NCBI GenBank assembly: GCA_017614185.1
Contig: JAGACI010000051.1
Coordinates: 1-6,596 of the forward strand
Origin: Lachnospiraceae bacterium
Lineage (GTDB): Bacteria > Bacillota_A > Clostridia > Lachnospirales > Lachnospiraceae
DNA length: 6,596 bases
Direction: 5' to 3'
Shown: positions 1 through 5,580 of the stretch, in pieces
Layout: every line of letters begins with the position of its first letter
Numbering within the stretch: the stretch's first letter is position 1
The notes under the pieces: model-generated
Told to the model about the DNA's origin: nothing
Database searches by the model: none
Seen by the model: only the letters and a program-made list of their open reading frames with translations
Made by a program: the position numbers and the translations under genes

Positions 1-605
1 AAAAGCGGCAACAGATATGAGTTCCATGAGTTAATGAGTGTCAGCATTACAACTGCGGACCCGATGGGCTTTGTAAGAGGCAGAATGACATTCAAAAACG
101 CCTGCGAGGTCGTTGCTCCGTCAATCTTTGCAGCCTCCATAAGTTCACTCGGGATACCCGTGTCAAAGTTTCTTATAAGAAGCGTGGTAAATGGAAGCTG
201 TAAGGCGGCAAGAGGGAAAATAACCGAAAAGAATGTGCTGAAAAGGTGCATTCTTTGAAAGGTTACAAATAGGGGTGTAAGTAAAATAACTTCGGGAAGT
301 GTTAATGCCACCAGTATTAACCAGAAAAACGCTTCTTTACCTAAGATATTCAGTTTTGCAAAGCCAAAGCCCGCAGTCATGCTTAGGATATATACGATTA
401 AAATAACTCCCGCCGAAATGATTAAAGAGTTTCTAAAGTAGGTAGGGACAACTCCCGTATTCCAGACAGCGGCATAGTTATATAATCCTCTTCCGCCAAG
501 CGACCCCAGAAACATCTGTAAAAGGGGAAGGAGGTAAGGAATAGTCATAACAAGCAAAAGGAGCTGAAGCAGTATTTTTTTACTCTTTGATTTAATTCTA
601 AGCAT
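1..605 (-). CDS. Carbohydrate ABC transporter permease, MalG/UgpE type (partial, C-terminus off window)
   Basis: Inner-membrane subunit of a CUT1-type sugar importer, the partner of the permease just upstream. My reverse-strand translation gives 201 residues from the ATG at 605 to the window edge. Family members usually run about 275-295 residues, so roughly the last quarter is missing because the window ends, not because the gene is broken. Seen: a basic N-terminus, then hydrophobic segments near 11-31, 60-83, 92-116 and 122-143. The ATPase-docking EAA loop starts at E157 (EAAKIDGATT) and ends in LPLTKP (175-180). It is followed by WNSYLLPL (194-201), a hallmark of the MalG side. The ATG lies 4 nt after the upstream permease's stop. 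Its Shine-Dalgarno AAAGGAGAG (613-621) sits inside the last codons of that gene, so translation is probably coupled. Family assignment is firm; the sugar is unknown. Confidence 0.93.
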   Translation of the reverse strand, partial: MLRIKSKSKKILLQLLLLVMTIPYLLPLLQMFLGSLGGRGLYNYAAVWNTGVVPTYFRNSLIISAGVILIVYILSMTAGFGFAKLNILGKEAFFWLILVALTLPEVILLTPLFVTFQRMHLFSTFFSVIFPLAALQLPFTTLLIRNFDTGIPSELMEAAKIDGATTSQAFLNVILPLTKPIGSAVVMLTLINSWNSYLLPL

Positions 606-609
606 GCAA

Positions 610-1476
610 TCACTCTCCTTTGTTTGCCTTATTTGTCAGGAAGGCTCCGATAATTGCCATGATAAGAAGCATTACAGAAAGTGCCGCAGCATATCCTAAA
701 TGGGACTGTCTGATACCCTGTCTGTAGATGTAGGTTCCAAGGAACTCCGTTGCGTGGTCGGGGCCGCCTGTGGTGATAAGATAAGGAATATCGAAGGTCT
801 TAAGTGCTCCTATAACACCGAGCATTGCAAGCGAAACCGTAGTTCCCTTACATCCGGGGAACACCATCGTCACAAGAGTTCTTATGTTGCCGGCGCCGTC
901 AATCTGCGCTGCCTCAAGCATTTCCTTATCAATCTGGCTCATCGCCGCATAGTATAAGATAAAACTCATTCCGGTAAACTCCCAGACAACTATGCTCATA
1001 AGAACGTAGAGTGCTGTCTGAGGCTTTGAAAGCCAGTCAACCGAAATGGGAATATGTACAAAATCAAAAAACTTCTGAAGCATTCCCTGAGGTGAGAACA
1101 TAAGTCTGAATACCGGTGCCATTGTAGCAGGAGCTAAGATGGTCGGAATAAAGATAATGCACTTATGCACCGTCGGGAGCTTTACATCCGAATGTAATAT
1201 TGCCGCAAATACAAACCCTAAGAAGTTTTGAACAACGAAAGTGATTGCAAAGTATACAACCGTATTTTTAATTGCCTTCCAGAACACAAGGTCCTTGAAC
1301 ATCTTTGTGTAGTTGGCAAATCCCACTCTCTCCATCGTGGGGCTAAGACCGTCCCACTCCATCGTGGATAAGTTAAACGTAAAGAATATGGAATAATAGA
1401 TCATGATAGCCAGGAACAAAAAAGCCGGAAGAATCCATACCATTCCGTTATTCCTGATCGATAATTTCTTTTTCAT
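610..1476 (-). CDS. Carbohydrate ABC transporter permease, MalF/UgpA type
   Basis: 288-residue membrane subunit of a CUT1 sugar importer, a typical length for the shorter MalF-like permeases of Firmicutes. About six membrane segments are visible: roughly 12-33, 70-95, 105-123, 155-178, 213-230 and 260-281. The cytoplasmic EAA loop begins at E188 (EAAQIDGAGN) and should dock on the ATPase. The usual closing LPxxxP of that loop reads FPGCKG here, a mild departure. TTGGP (235-239) is the conserved motif of this side of the pair. The start at 1476 has an AGGAGA ribosome binding site (1484-1489) at a good distance. The gene lies 63 bp after the binding-protein gene, with a hairpin in between, and 4 nt before the second permease, with which it should form a heterodimer. 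No ATPase is encoded nearby. Substrate unknown. Confidence 0.95.
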   Translation of the reverse strand: MKKKLSIRNNGMVWILPAFLFLAIMIYYSIFFTFNLSTMEWDGLSPTMERVGFANYTKMFKDLVFWKAIKNTVVYFAITFVVQNFLGFVFAAILHSDVKLPTVHKCIIFIPTILAPATMAPVFRLMFSPQGMLQKFFDFVHIPISVDWLSKPQTALYVLMSIVVWEFTGMSFILYYAAMSQIDKEMLEAAQIDGAGNIRTLVTMVFPGCKGTTVSLAMLGVIGALKTFDIPYLITTGGPDHATEFLGTYIYRQGIRQSHLGYAAALSVMLLIMAIIGAFLTNKANKGE

Positions 1477-1494
1477 GATGTAATCTCCTGATTA

Positions 1495-1522
1495 CTAAGG
1501 GGCTCTTTGCAAAGCCCCTTAG
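1495..1522 (-). repeat. Perfect intercistronic hairpin after the binding-protein gene
   Basis: A 10-bp perfect inverted repeat, CTAAGGGGCT (1495-1504) and AGCCCCTTAG (1513-1522), encloses an 8-nt loop. It lies about 17 nt past the stop of the sugar-binding-protein gene and just before the ribosome binding site of the first permease. Neither strand has a T-run after the stem, so it is not a standard intrinsic terminator. Hairpins between a binding-protein gene and its permease genes (malE-malF is the classic case) protect the upstream mRNA from 3' exonucleases and keep binding protein in excess over permease. I infer the same role here. Confidence 0.75.
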
Positions 1523-1539
1523 CACACATACTTAAAGAT

Positions 1540-2934
1540 TTATTCAACTGCTGCAAGACGAGCTGCGCCGTCCTCAGAAGAAAGTGTTCCTGATGCAACA
1601 CCGGCAAGAACATCCATCATAGCCTGGTTAAGGTCGGCAGAGATACCACCGAAACGAGGGTTGTCAGGGTTAGCCATAGCGTTTGTCAAGTACTCCTGTA
1701 CAGGCTTGTTCTGCTTGTCAGGGTTGGTAAGAACTACCTTGTCCCAGTTAGGGCTTACTGACTTAAGAACAGGTACGAGGTTAAGTGAGTCAGCAATCAT
1801 CTGCTGTCCTGCCTCTGATGCGCCGAGCCAGAGAGCAAAGTCTGTAGCTGCCTGTATGTTTGAAGCATTGGTTGAAACAGCTGTTGCATAGTCGATATCG
1901 CAGAATACATATCCAACGTTACCTGTACCTGCAATGTCAGGGAAGTTGATGGGAACCATTGCGAAAGGCTCATCTGTTGATGATGCTGCCTCCATGTTGG
2001 CTCTCATTGTGTCAGGTAAGCAGTTCATGGTGTACCATGAGCCCATCATTACCATTGCAGCCTGTCCTGAAAGGAACATGTTGTTTGCTTCGGGATACTG
2101 CTGGATACCCAAAGCGCCATCCTGCATGATACCCTCGTCAAAGAGTTTCTTCCAAAGATCAAGAGCCTGTACGAATACGGGATCGGTCCATTCTGCCTCA
2201 CCTCTTGTAGCCTTTGTGAATAAGCCGGGCTCGATGTTATCGCAGATTGCATGGTATGTATCCATGTTGAATGCACCCTGTCCTGCGCCCTGAACGAATC
2301 CGATGATTCCGTTAGCCTCGAAGGTCTCGCAAGCCTGCTTCCACTCTTCAAAGTTTGTGGGAACTTTTACATTGTATTTATCAAACAAATCCTGGTTAAT
2401 CCAAAGGTTTCCTGCGTAAACAGTACCAACGCCCAAAGCCTTTAATTCTCCGTTAACGGTCATGCTTGCAAGGGAAGCTTCGTTGAGCTTATCGGCGTAA
2501 TCGTCGCCAAGGTAGTTCTTTAAAGCATCTTCCATGTTCACAGCCTGTCCGCCAAAGATGCCAACGCCGCCGTTTGCGCTTCCTGCGGATACCTCAAAGA
2601 TATCAACGCCTTCGCCGTTTGCAAGTGCAGGCTTTATTGCTGCATCGTAATCGTCAACGGTTGTCTGCTTCCAGGTAATCTTAGTATTGGGGAAAGATTT
2701 GTTAAACTCTTCGATGTACTGCTCGTTTAAAGGTGAACCGGGCGTCCAGCCCCACCATACGAGTTCTGCTGATTCTTCAGTGGAAGCAGCAGATGAATCT
2801 GAAGCTGTCTCTGAGGAAGCTTTGGTATCTGTGCTTCCTGCACTTCCTGTGCTTTCAGTTCCTGAACCGCAAGCCGCCAATACAAAGGATGCGGCAAGCA
2901 TTAATGCCATCAATAATGAACTGCGTCTTTTCAT
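1540..2934 (-). CDS. Extracellular sugar-binding lipoprotein of ABC importer (CUT1, family 1 solute-binding protein)
   Basis: 464-residue substrate receptor, predicted to be lipid-anchored to the outer face of the cytoplasmic membrane, that delivers a sugar to the two permeases downstream. Seen: a basic start (MKRRSS), a hydrophobic stretch (7-21) and lipobox LAAC with the lipidated cysteine at C22. A Ser/Thr/Ala/Gly-rich flexible linker (23-56) precedes the binding fold, which opens ELVWWGW (57-63). NMFLSGQAAMVMMGSW (285-300) is a signature of this receptor family. Aromatic residues such as W60, W61, W63 and W300 could stack on sugar rings. The reading frame is open to 2982, but the true start is taken as the ATG at 2934. 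It has an AAAGGA site about 8 nt upstream and gives a proper signal peptide; the longer form adds 16 charged residues and overlaps the upstream gene. Ligand not deducible. Confidence 0.95.
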   Translation of the reverse strand: MKRRSSLLMALMLAASFVLAACGSGTESTGSAGSTDTKASSETASDSSAASTEESAELVWWGWTPGSPLNEQYIEEFNKSFPNTKITWKQTTVDDYDAAIKPALANGEGVDIFEVSAGSANGGVGIFGGQAVNMEDALKNYLGDDYADKLNEASLASMTVNGELKALGVGTVYAGNLWINQDLFDKYNVKVPTNFEEWKQACETFEANGIIGFVQGAGQGAFNMDTYHAICDNIEPGLFTKATRGEAEWTDPVFVQALDLWKKLFDEGIMQDGALGIQQYPEANNMFLSGQAAMVMMGSWYTMNCLPDTMRANMEAASSTDEPFAMVPINFPDIAGTGNVGYVFCDIDYATAVSTNASNIQAATDFALWLGASEAGQQMIADSLNLVPVLKSVSPNWDKVVLTNPDKQNKPVQEYLTNAMANPDNPRFGGISADLNQAMMDVLAGVASGTLSSEDGAARLAAVE

Positions 2935-2962
2935 TTTTCTTATCCTTTCTGTTTGCCTATCT

Positions 2963-3775
2963 TTACCATAATCCCTGAACATACTTAATACTTCTTAAGT
3001 ACTCTTCGTCCGTATCAAGATGCTCTACTATAAATGTCATATCCGAATCGTATGAAAGCGCTGTCTCAACAAGATATTTGATATTGATTTCACCGTCGCC
3101 GGGATATGTTTCCCTAAGGCGAAGTGTGTAATCATCCTCAAGTTTTACGTCTTTTAAGTGACAGCTTTTGACAGCCGGACCGAGCTTCTCAAAACACTCA
3201 TCAATGAATTCCTCGTTGTAAAAATACCTTCTCGGCGACGTCATCCAGTTGAAGATATCCATATGAACGCCAAATCTGTCTCTGTCGACCGCTTCTATCA
3301 ATCTAAGGTATTCATCAGGTCCGTCAGGTACCATCCAAGGCATGGATTCTATGGTAAAAAATGTGTTAGTGGGCTTTACTGCATCAATGATTTCCCTGAT
3401 GGTGTCGACTCCCATTCTCCAGGTATCATTAGTGTAATTGGCCTTGTATGCGCCATCCCACTTAGGGCCCCGGGCTCCCAGAATATTAACACAGCACCTT
3501 GCTCCTATTCGATCTGCCAGTTCAAGCTGTCCTATGGCATATCGAATGGCTTTTTGTCTTTCATCTTTATCAAGAGACAAGGTGTTTTTCCATACTCCAA
3601 CCTCAGCGATTGTTAAACCCTGCTCCTTGGCACACTTCACATATTCATCAACAAGTTTTAAATCATCGTTACAGGTGAGGTGAAAATTAATCGCCTCAAG
3701 TCCCAGTGATTTGTGTTTAGCCGCCCAGTCTGAAGGGCCTTTATGTGAAAGAGGTGAAGATGTACCAAGTTTCAT
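2963..3775 (-). CDS. Sugar phosphate isomerase/epimerase-like TIM-barrel enzyme (xylose isomerase-like/AP endonuclease 2 superfamily)
   Basis: 270-residue cytoplasmic metal-dependent enzyme of the superfamily that includes IolE, IolI, tagatose 3-epimerase and endonuclease IV. Members isomerise, epimerise or dehydrate sugars and keto-sugars. The expected metal ligands are visible with the start used here: E143 (in TIESMPW), D173 (in HMDIFN), H206 (in SCHLKD) and E251 (in IVEHLD). GARCCVNILGARGPKWDG (91-108) and SPRRYFYNEEF (180-190) should line the active-site end of the barrel. The start is chosen at 3775 (MKLGTSS), typical of the family and preceded by GGGAG. An in-frame ATG at 3793 would add six residues (MGDSFG) but has no clear ribosome binding site. 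The gene sits between the VOC gene and the binding-protein gene. Together with the Gfo/Idh gene this suggests action on a keto-sugar made by that enzyme. The exact reaction is unknown. Confidence 0.88.
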   Translation of the reverse strand: MKLGTSSPLSHKGPSDWAAKHKSLGLEAINFHLTCNDDLKLVDEYVKCAKEQGLTIAEVGVWKNTLSLDKDERQKAIRYAIGQLELADRIGARCCVNILGARGPKWDGAYKANYTNDTWRMGVDTIREIIDAVKPTNTFFTIESMPWMVPDGPDEYLRLIEAVDRDRFGVHMDIFNWMTSPRRYFYNEEFIDECFEKLGPAVKSCHLKDVKLEDDYTLRLRETYPGDGEINIKYLVETALSYDSDMTFIVEHLDTDEEYLRSIKYVQGLW

Positions 3776-3796
3776 ACCAAACGAATCTCCCATTTC

Positions 3797-4261
3797 TTAT
3801 CTGTTGTAGCTTTCAAGTAACTCGACAATACACTTAAGTTCCGGTGCTTCAAGGTAGTTATACTCTCCGCTTCCGTCTCCGTATATGCCGCGCTGTACAA
3901 GTTTAAGTCCTTCCTTTTCAGCATTTGCAACGCATGCTGCAGAATCCTTAACCTGGAATGCAACGTGGTGGATTCCCTCGCCCTTCTCCTCAAGGAAGCT
4001 TCTCCATGTTGAAGGCTTCTCATTGGGCTCGATTAACTCAAGCTGAAGGCCGGGGCCTACATCAAAGAATGCCATGTAGCAATATGCCTCAGGTGCATCC
4101 TCTCCCTTGTACTGTGTCTTAGTTATTTCGTAGTCTCCAATGGGCTGTGTCTCGGGAACCTCCATTCCAAGGAACTTTGCCCATGCTCTCTTGGTGGTTT
4201 CAACATCTTTTACAATGAAACCGACCTGAGCTAAAAGGTTGGTGCCTACTACTCCTGCCAT
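3797..4261 (-). CDS. VOC-superfamily (glyoxalase/methylmalonyl-CoA epimerase fold) protein
   Basis: 154-residue protein with two paired beta-alpha-beta-beta-beta modules, about 8-79 and 95-150, the standard size for a single VOC metalloenzyme. By alignment with methylmalonyl-CoA epimerase-like proteins, likely metal positions are Q12 (in LLAQVGF, often His), E75 (in LQLELIEP), H98 or H99 (in GIHHVAF) and E147 (in CIVELLE). So a metal centre is plausible, with Gln replacing the usual first His. VOC enzymes include glyoxalases, epimerases, thiol transferases and ring-cleaving dioxygenases. The operon argues against CoA chemistry and for a step on a sugar-derived keto compound. The start at 4261 has a textbook AAAGGAGG site (4269-4276), the strongest in the operon, which suggests high translation. 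The gene follows the Gfo/Idh stop by 16 nt and precedes the TIM-barrel gene. Specific function unknown. Confidence 0.85.
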   Translation of the reverse strand: MAGVVGTNLLAQVGFIVKDVETTKRAWAKFLGMEVPETQPIGDYEITKTQYKGEDAPEAYCYMAFFDVGPGLQLELIEPNEKPSTWRSFLEEKGEGIHHVAFQVKDSAACVANAEKEGLKLVQRGIYGDGSGEYNYLEAPELKCIVELLESYNR

Positions 4262-4277
4262 TTCTGATCCTCCTTTG

Positions 4278-5429
4278 TCAAATACAATCTATATCTTTTC
4301 CGGGTGTTAAAGGCCTGGGCCTGGCACAGGTAGTTTCTATCTTTATTACGTCTCCGCACTTTACTGCTTCTCTGATTCCGCAGATGACCTCGGTGACATG
4401 TAGGATAAGGTCCCTACCTGTTCTGTTTTCGGCCTCTTGATCTATAGCACCGGCCAGATCCAATACTCCGATTCCTCTTGAATAATCCTTTACTCTCGGG
4501 AAAAGTTCGGGAAGCTCATAGAACTTCTCTTTCCTCTCCATTGCTGCTGCATCGTCCCTGAATAAGGGATCGATAAACTGCTCTTTCCTGTAAACCTTTG
4601 GTGTGCCTCCGCCAAAGTTTGGATTGGGATAGGAAAGTGTTCCCTCATCTCCATATATTTCAAACATAGGAAGAGATGTTTTATAAATATCAAAACTTAA
4701 GTTAAGGTTTACGATTACTCCGCTCTTTAAATAAAGAATTGCGGTATAGGAAGTGTCTACATTCACAGGAATATTTGTCCCGGCATTTGCCCCCACGTAA
4801 AGGTGCCTCTCTTTTAAAGGTCTTGCGCCAAATCCCGCAATCTTCTCAACAGGTCCAAGAAGACTTACTATTGCCGACACATAATACGGAGCCATGTCAA
4901 AAACGGGTCCGCAGTCTTCTTCATAGAAAAACTTAGGATTGGGATGCCAGGTCTCCGCTCCAAAGCCCATCATGTTGGCAGTAACCATAAACGGTGTTCC
5001 GATAAGGCCCCCGTCAAGGTAATGCCTTACGCTTTGAAGTCCCGATGCAAGGAAAGTATCCGGTGCGCATCCGACCTTTACGCCTTTCTTATCCGCAAGG
5101 TCCAAAACTTCCTTCGCTTCCTTTAATGAATGGGCGAAAGGCTTCTCGCTAAAGCAATGCTTTCCTGCTTCAATTATTTTCTTATTAAGTTCCACATGAT
5201 ATCTTGGGGGAGTTAAATTAACGACAATCTCAACGTCCTTATCCGCCAAAAGTTCATCCGTGGTATACGCTCTTTCTATTTCAAATTCATCGGCAAGTTT
5301 CTTCGCCAGATCCTTTGAAACATCTGCACATGCCAGGACATGCAATTCGGGATAGAAAGCTTTGATGTCTGAAAGATAAGTTCTCGATATAACCCCGCAA
5401 CCAAGAATGCCTACCTCAAATCTTCTCAT
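4278..5429 (-). CDS. Gfo/Idh/MocA family NAD(P)-dependent oxidoreductase
   Basis: 383-residue cytoplasmic dehydrogenase that probably oxidises or reduces a sugar or cyclitol hydroxyl with NAD(P). The N-terminal Rossmann domain starts with VGILGCGVISRTY (6-18), whose GxGxxx loop binds the dinucleotide. A33-D36 (ACAD) closes strand 2, and D36 favours NAD over NADP. EKP (95-97) is the family motif carrying the catalytic lysine K96. The C-terminal sheet domain follows from about 125. The second family motif, usually D-x-G-x-H, reads DMAPYY (178-183), with no histidine; this variant is common in one Firmicutes subfamily. First gene of the operon, 151 bp from the divergent regulator. No strong Shine-Dalgarno precedes the ATG at 5429, though no better in-frame start is seen. 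Substrate unknown; the neighbouring importer and TIM barrel point to a carbohydrate. Confidence 0.93.
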   Translation of the reverse strand: MRRFEVGILGCGVISRTYLSDIKAFYPELHVLACADVSKDLAKKLADEFEIERAYTTDELLADKDVEIVVNLTPPRYHVELNKKIIEAGKHCFSEKPFAHSLKEAKEVLDLADKKGVKVGCAPDTFLASGLQSVRHYLDGGLIGTPFMVTANMMGFGAETWHPNPKFFYEEDCGPVFDMAPYYVSAIVSLLGPVEKIAGFGARPLKERHLYVGANAGTNIPVNVDTSYTAILYLKSGVIVNLNLSFDIYKTSLPMFEIYGDEGTLSYPNPNFGGGTPKVYRKEQFIDPLFRDDAAAMERKEKFYELPELFPRVKDYSRGIGVLDLAGAIDQEAENRTGRDLILHVTEVICGIREAVKCGDVIKIETTCARPRPLTPGKDIDCI

Positions 5430-5438
5430 GAGACCATC

Positions 5439-5452
5439 TTATCCCCGGATAA
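5439..5452. repeat. Short inverted repeat in leader of the operon
   Basis: TTATCC and GGATAA are separated by 2 bp, immediately upstream of the Gfo/Idh start and within its probable leader. The 2-nt loop is too small for a good RNA hairpin with all six pairs, so it would more likely be a protein-binding palindrome, or chance. The symmetry is seen; a function is not shown. Confidence 0.3.
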
Positions 5453-5468
5453 AGAAAAATGATGTGAA

Positions 5469-5486
5469 GAAACTACTTTGAAACTA
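5469..5486. promoter_or_regulatory. Direct repeat GAAACTA x2 with 11-bp period, candidate AraC-type operator
   Basis: GAAACTA occurs at 5469-5475 and again at 5480-5486, one helical turn apart, between the operon start and the likely promoters. AraC-family proteins carry two helix-turn-helix motifs that contact successive major grooves on one DNA face, so same-face direct repeats are the expected kind of site. The repeat is exact in sequence; that it is bound by the neighbouring regulator is inference. Confidence 0.4.
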
Positions 5487-5494
5487 TGCAGATT

Positions 5495-5534
5495 TTGCTT
5501 TTTTTGACACGTAATGGTATGATTTTGGTATATT
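5495..5534 (+). promoter_or_regulatory. Candidate sigma-A promoter(s) for the AraC gene
   Basis: Two overlapping options are visible. One is TTGCTT (5495-5500), then 17 bp, then TATGAT (5518-5523), with a near-consensus -10. The other is a perfect TTGACA (5504-5509), then 19 bp, then TATATT (5529-5534), with a good -35 but a long spacer. GGTAT at 5516-5520 and 5527-5531 repeats with an 11-bp period across the -10 region, which could allow autoregulation. Transcription would begin around 5530-5541, giving a leader of about 40-50 nt. Confidence 0.45.
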
Positions 5535-5554
5535 AATTGTTAAATTCGACAATT
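5535..5554. repeat. Inverted repeat in the regulator's leader
   Basis: AATTGT (5535-5540) and ACAATT (5549-5554) are separated by 8 bp, giving a 20-bp symmetric element at or just after the likely transcription start of the regulator. It could be a repressor-type operator or a weak AU-rich hairpin. AT-rich DNA gives such repeats by chance fairly often, so confidence is low. Confidence 0.3.
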
Positions 5555-5566
5555 CAAGCTTCTATC

Positions 5567-5574
5567 GGAGGTGA
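5567..5574 (+). promoter_or_regulatory. Ribosome binding site of the AraC gene
   Basis: GGAGGTGA is a near-perfect match to the 16S rRNA anti-Shine-Dalgarno. With the core GGAGG ending 9 nt before the ATG at 5581, it fixes the start of the regulator. Confidence 0.85.
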
Positions 5575-5580
5575 CAAAGT

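Larger units (their letters stand above)
5430..5580. promoter_or_regulatory. Divergent control region between catabolic operon and AraC regulator
   Basis: This 151-bp AT-rich gap must hold the promoters of both the leftward operon and the rightward regulator gene. It contains two sets of short direct repeats with an 11-bp period, two inverted repeats and overlapping promoter-like hexamers, listed separately where they can be supported. For the leftward operon a weak candidate is TTGAAT (5552-5557, minus strand) with TAATAT (5530-5535), spaced 16 bp. It would leave a leader of roughly 95 nt and would overlap the regulator's own promoter. The AraC-type protein is the obvious ligand for this region. 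Confidence 0.7.

Noticed and set aside
34..258. 74-codon plus-strand open frame
   Set aside because: Antisense to the second permease, whose EAA loop and WNSYLLP motif are clearly read on the minus strand here.
1495..1522. Intrinsic terminator
   Set aside because: The stem is strong but neither strand has a T-run after it, and the permeases downstream have no visible promoter of their own.
1934..2293. 119-codon open frame on the plus strand inside the binding-protein gene
   Set aside because: Antisense shadow of a well-supported gene; no recognisable motif or start signal.
2935..2982. 16-codon N-terminal extension of the binding protein
   Set aside because: Would place charged residues before the lipoprotein signal and overlap the upstream gene; the ATG at 2934 has its own AAAGGA site.
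3158..3616. 152-codon open frame on the plus strand
   Set aside because: Lies wholly antisense to the TIM-barrel gene, has no ribosome binding site or domain, and reads as low-complexity, Cys/Arg/Ser-rich shadow translation.
5430..5580. CcpA cre site or riboswitch in the divergent region
   Set aside because: No match to the cre consensus was seen by eye, and the leader is too short and AT-rich for a recognisable riboswitch fold.
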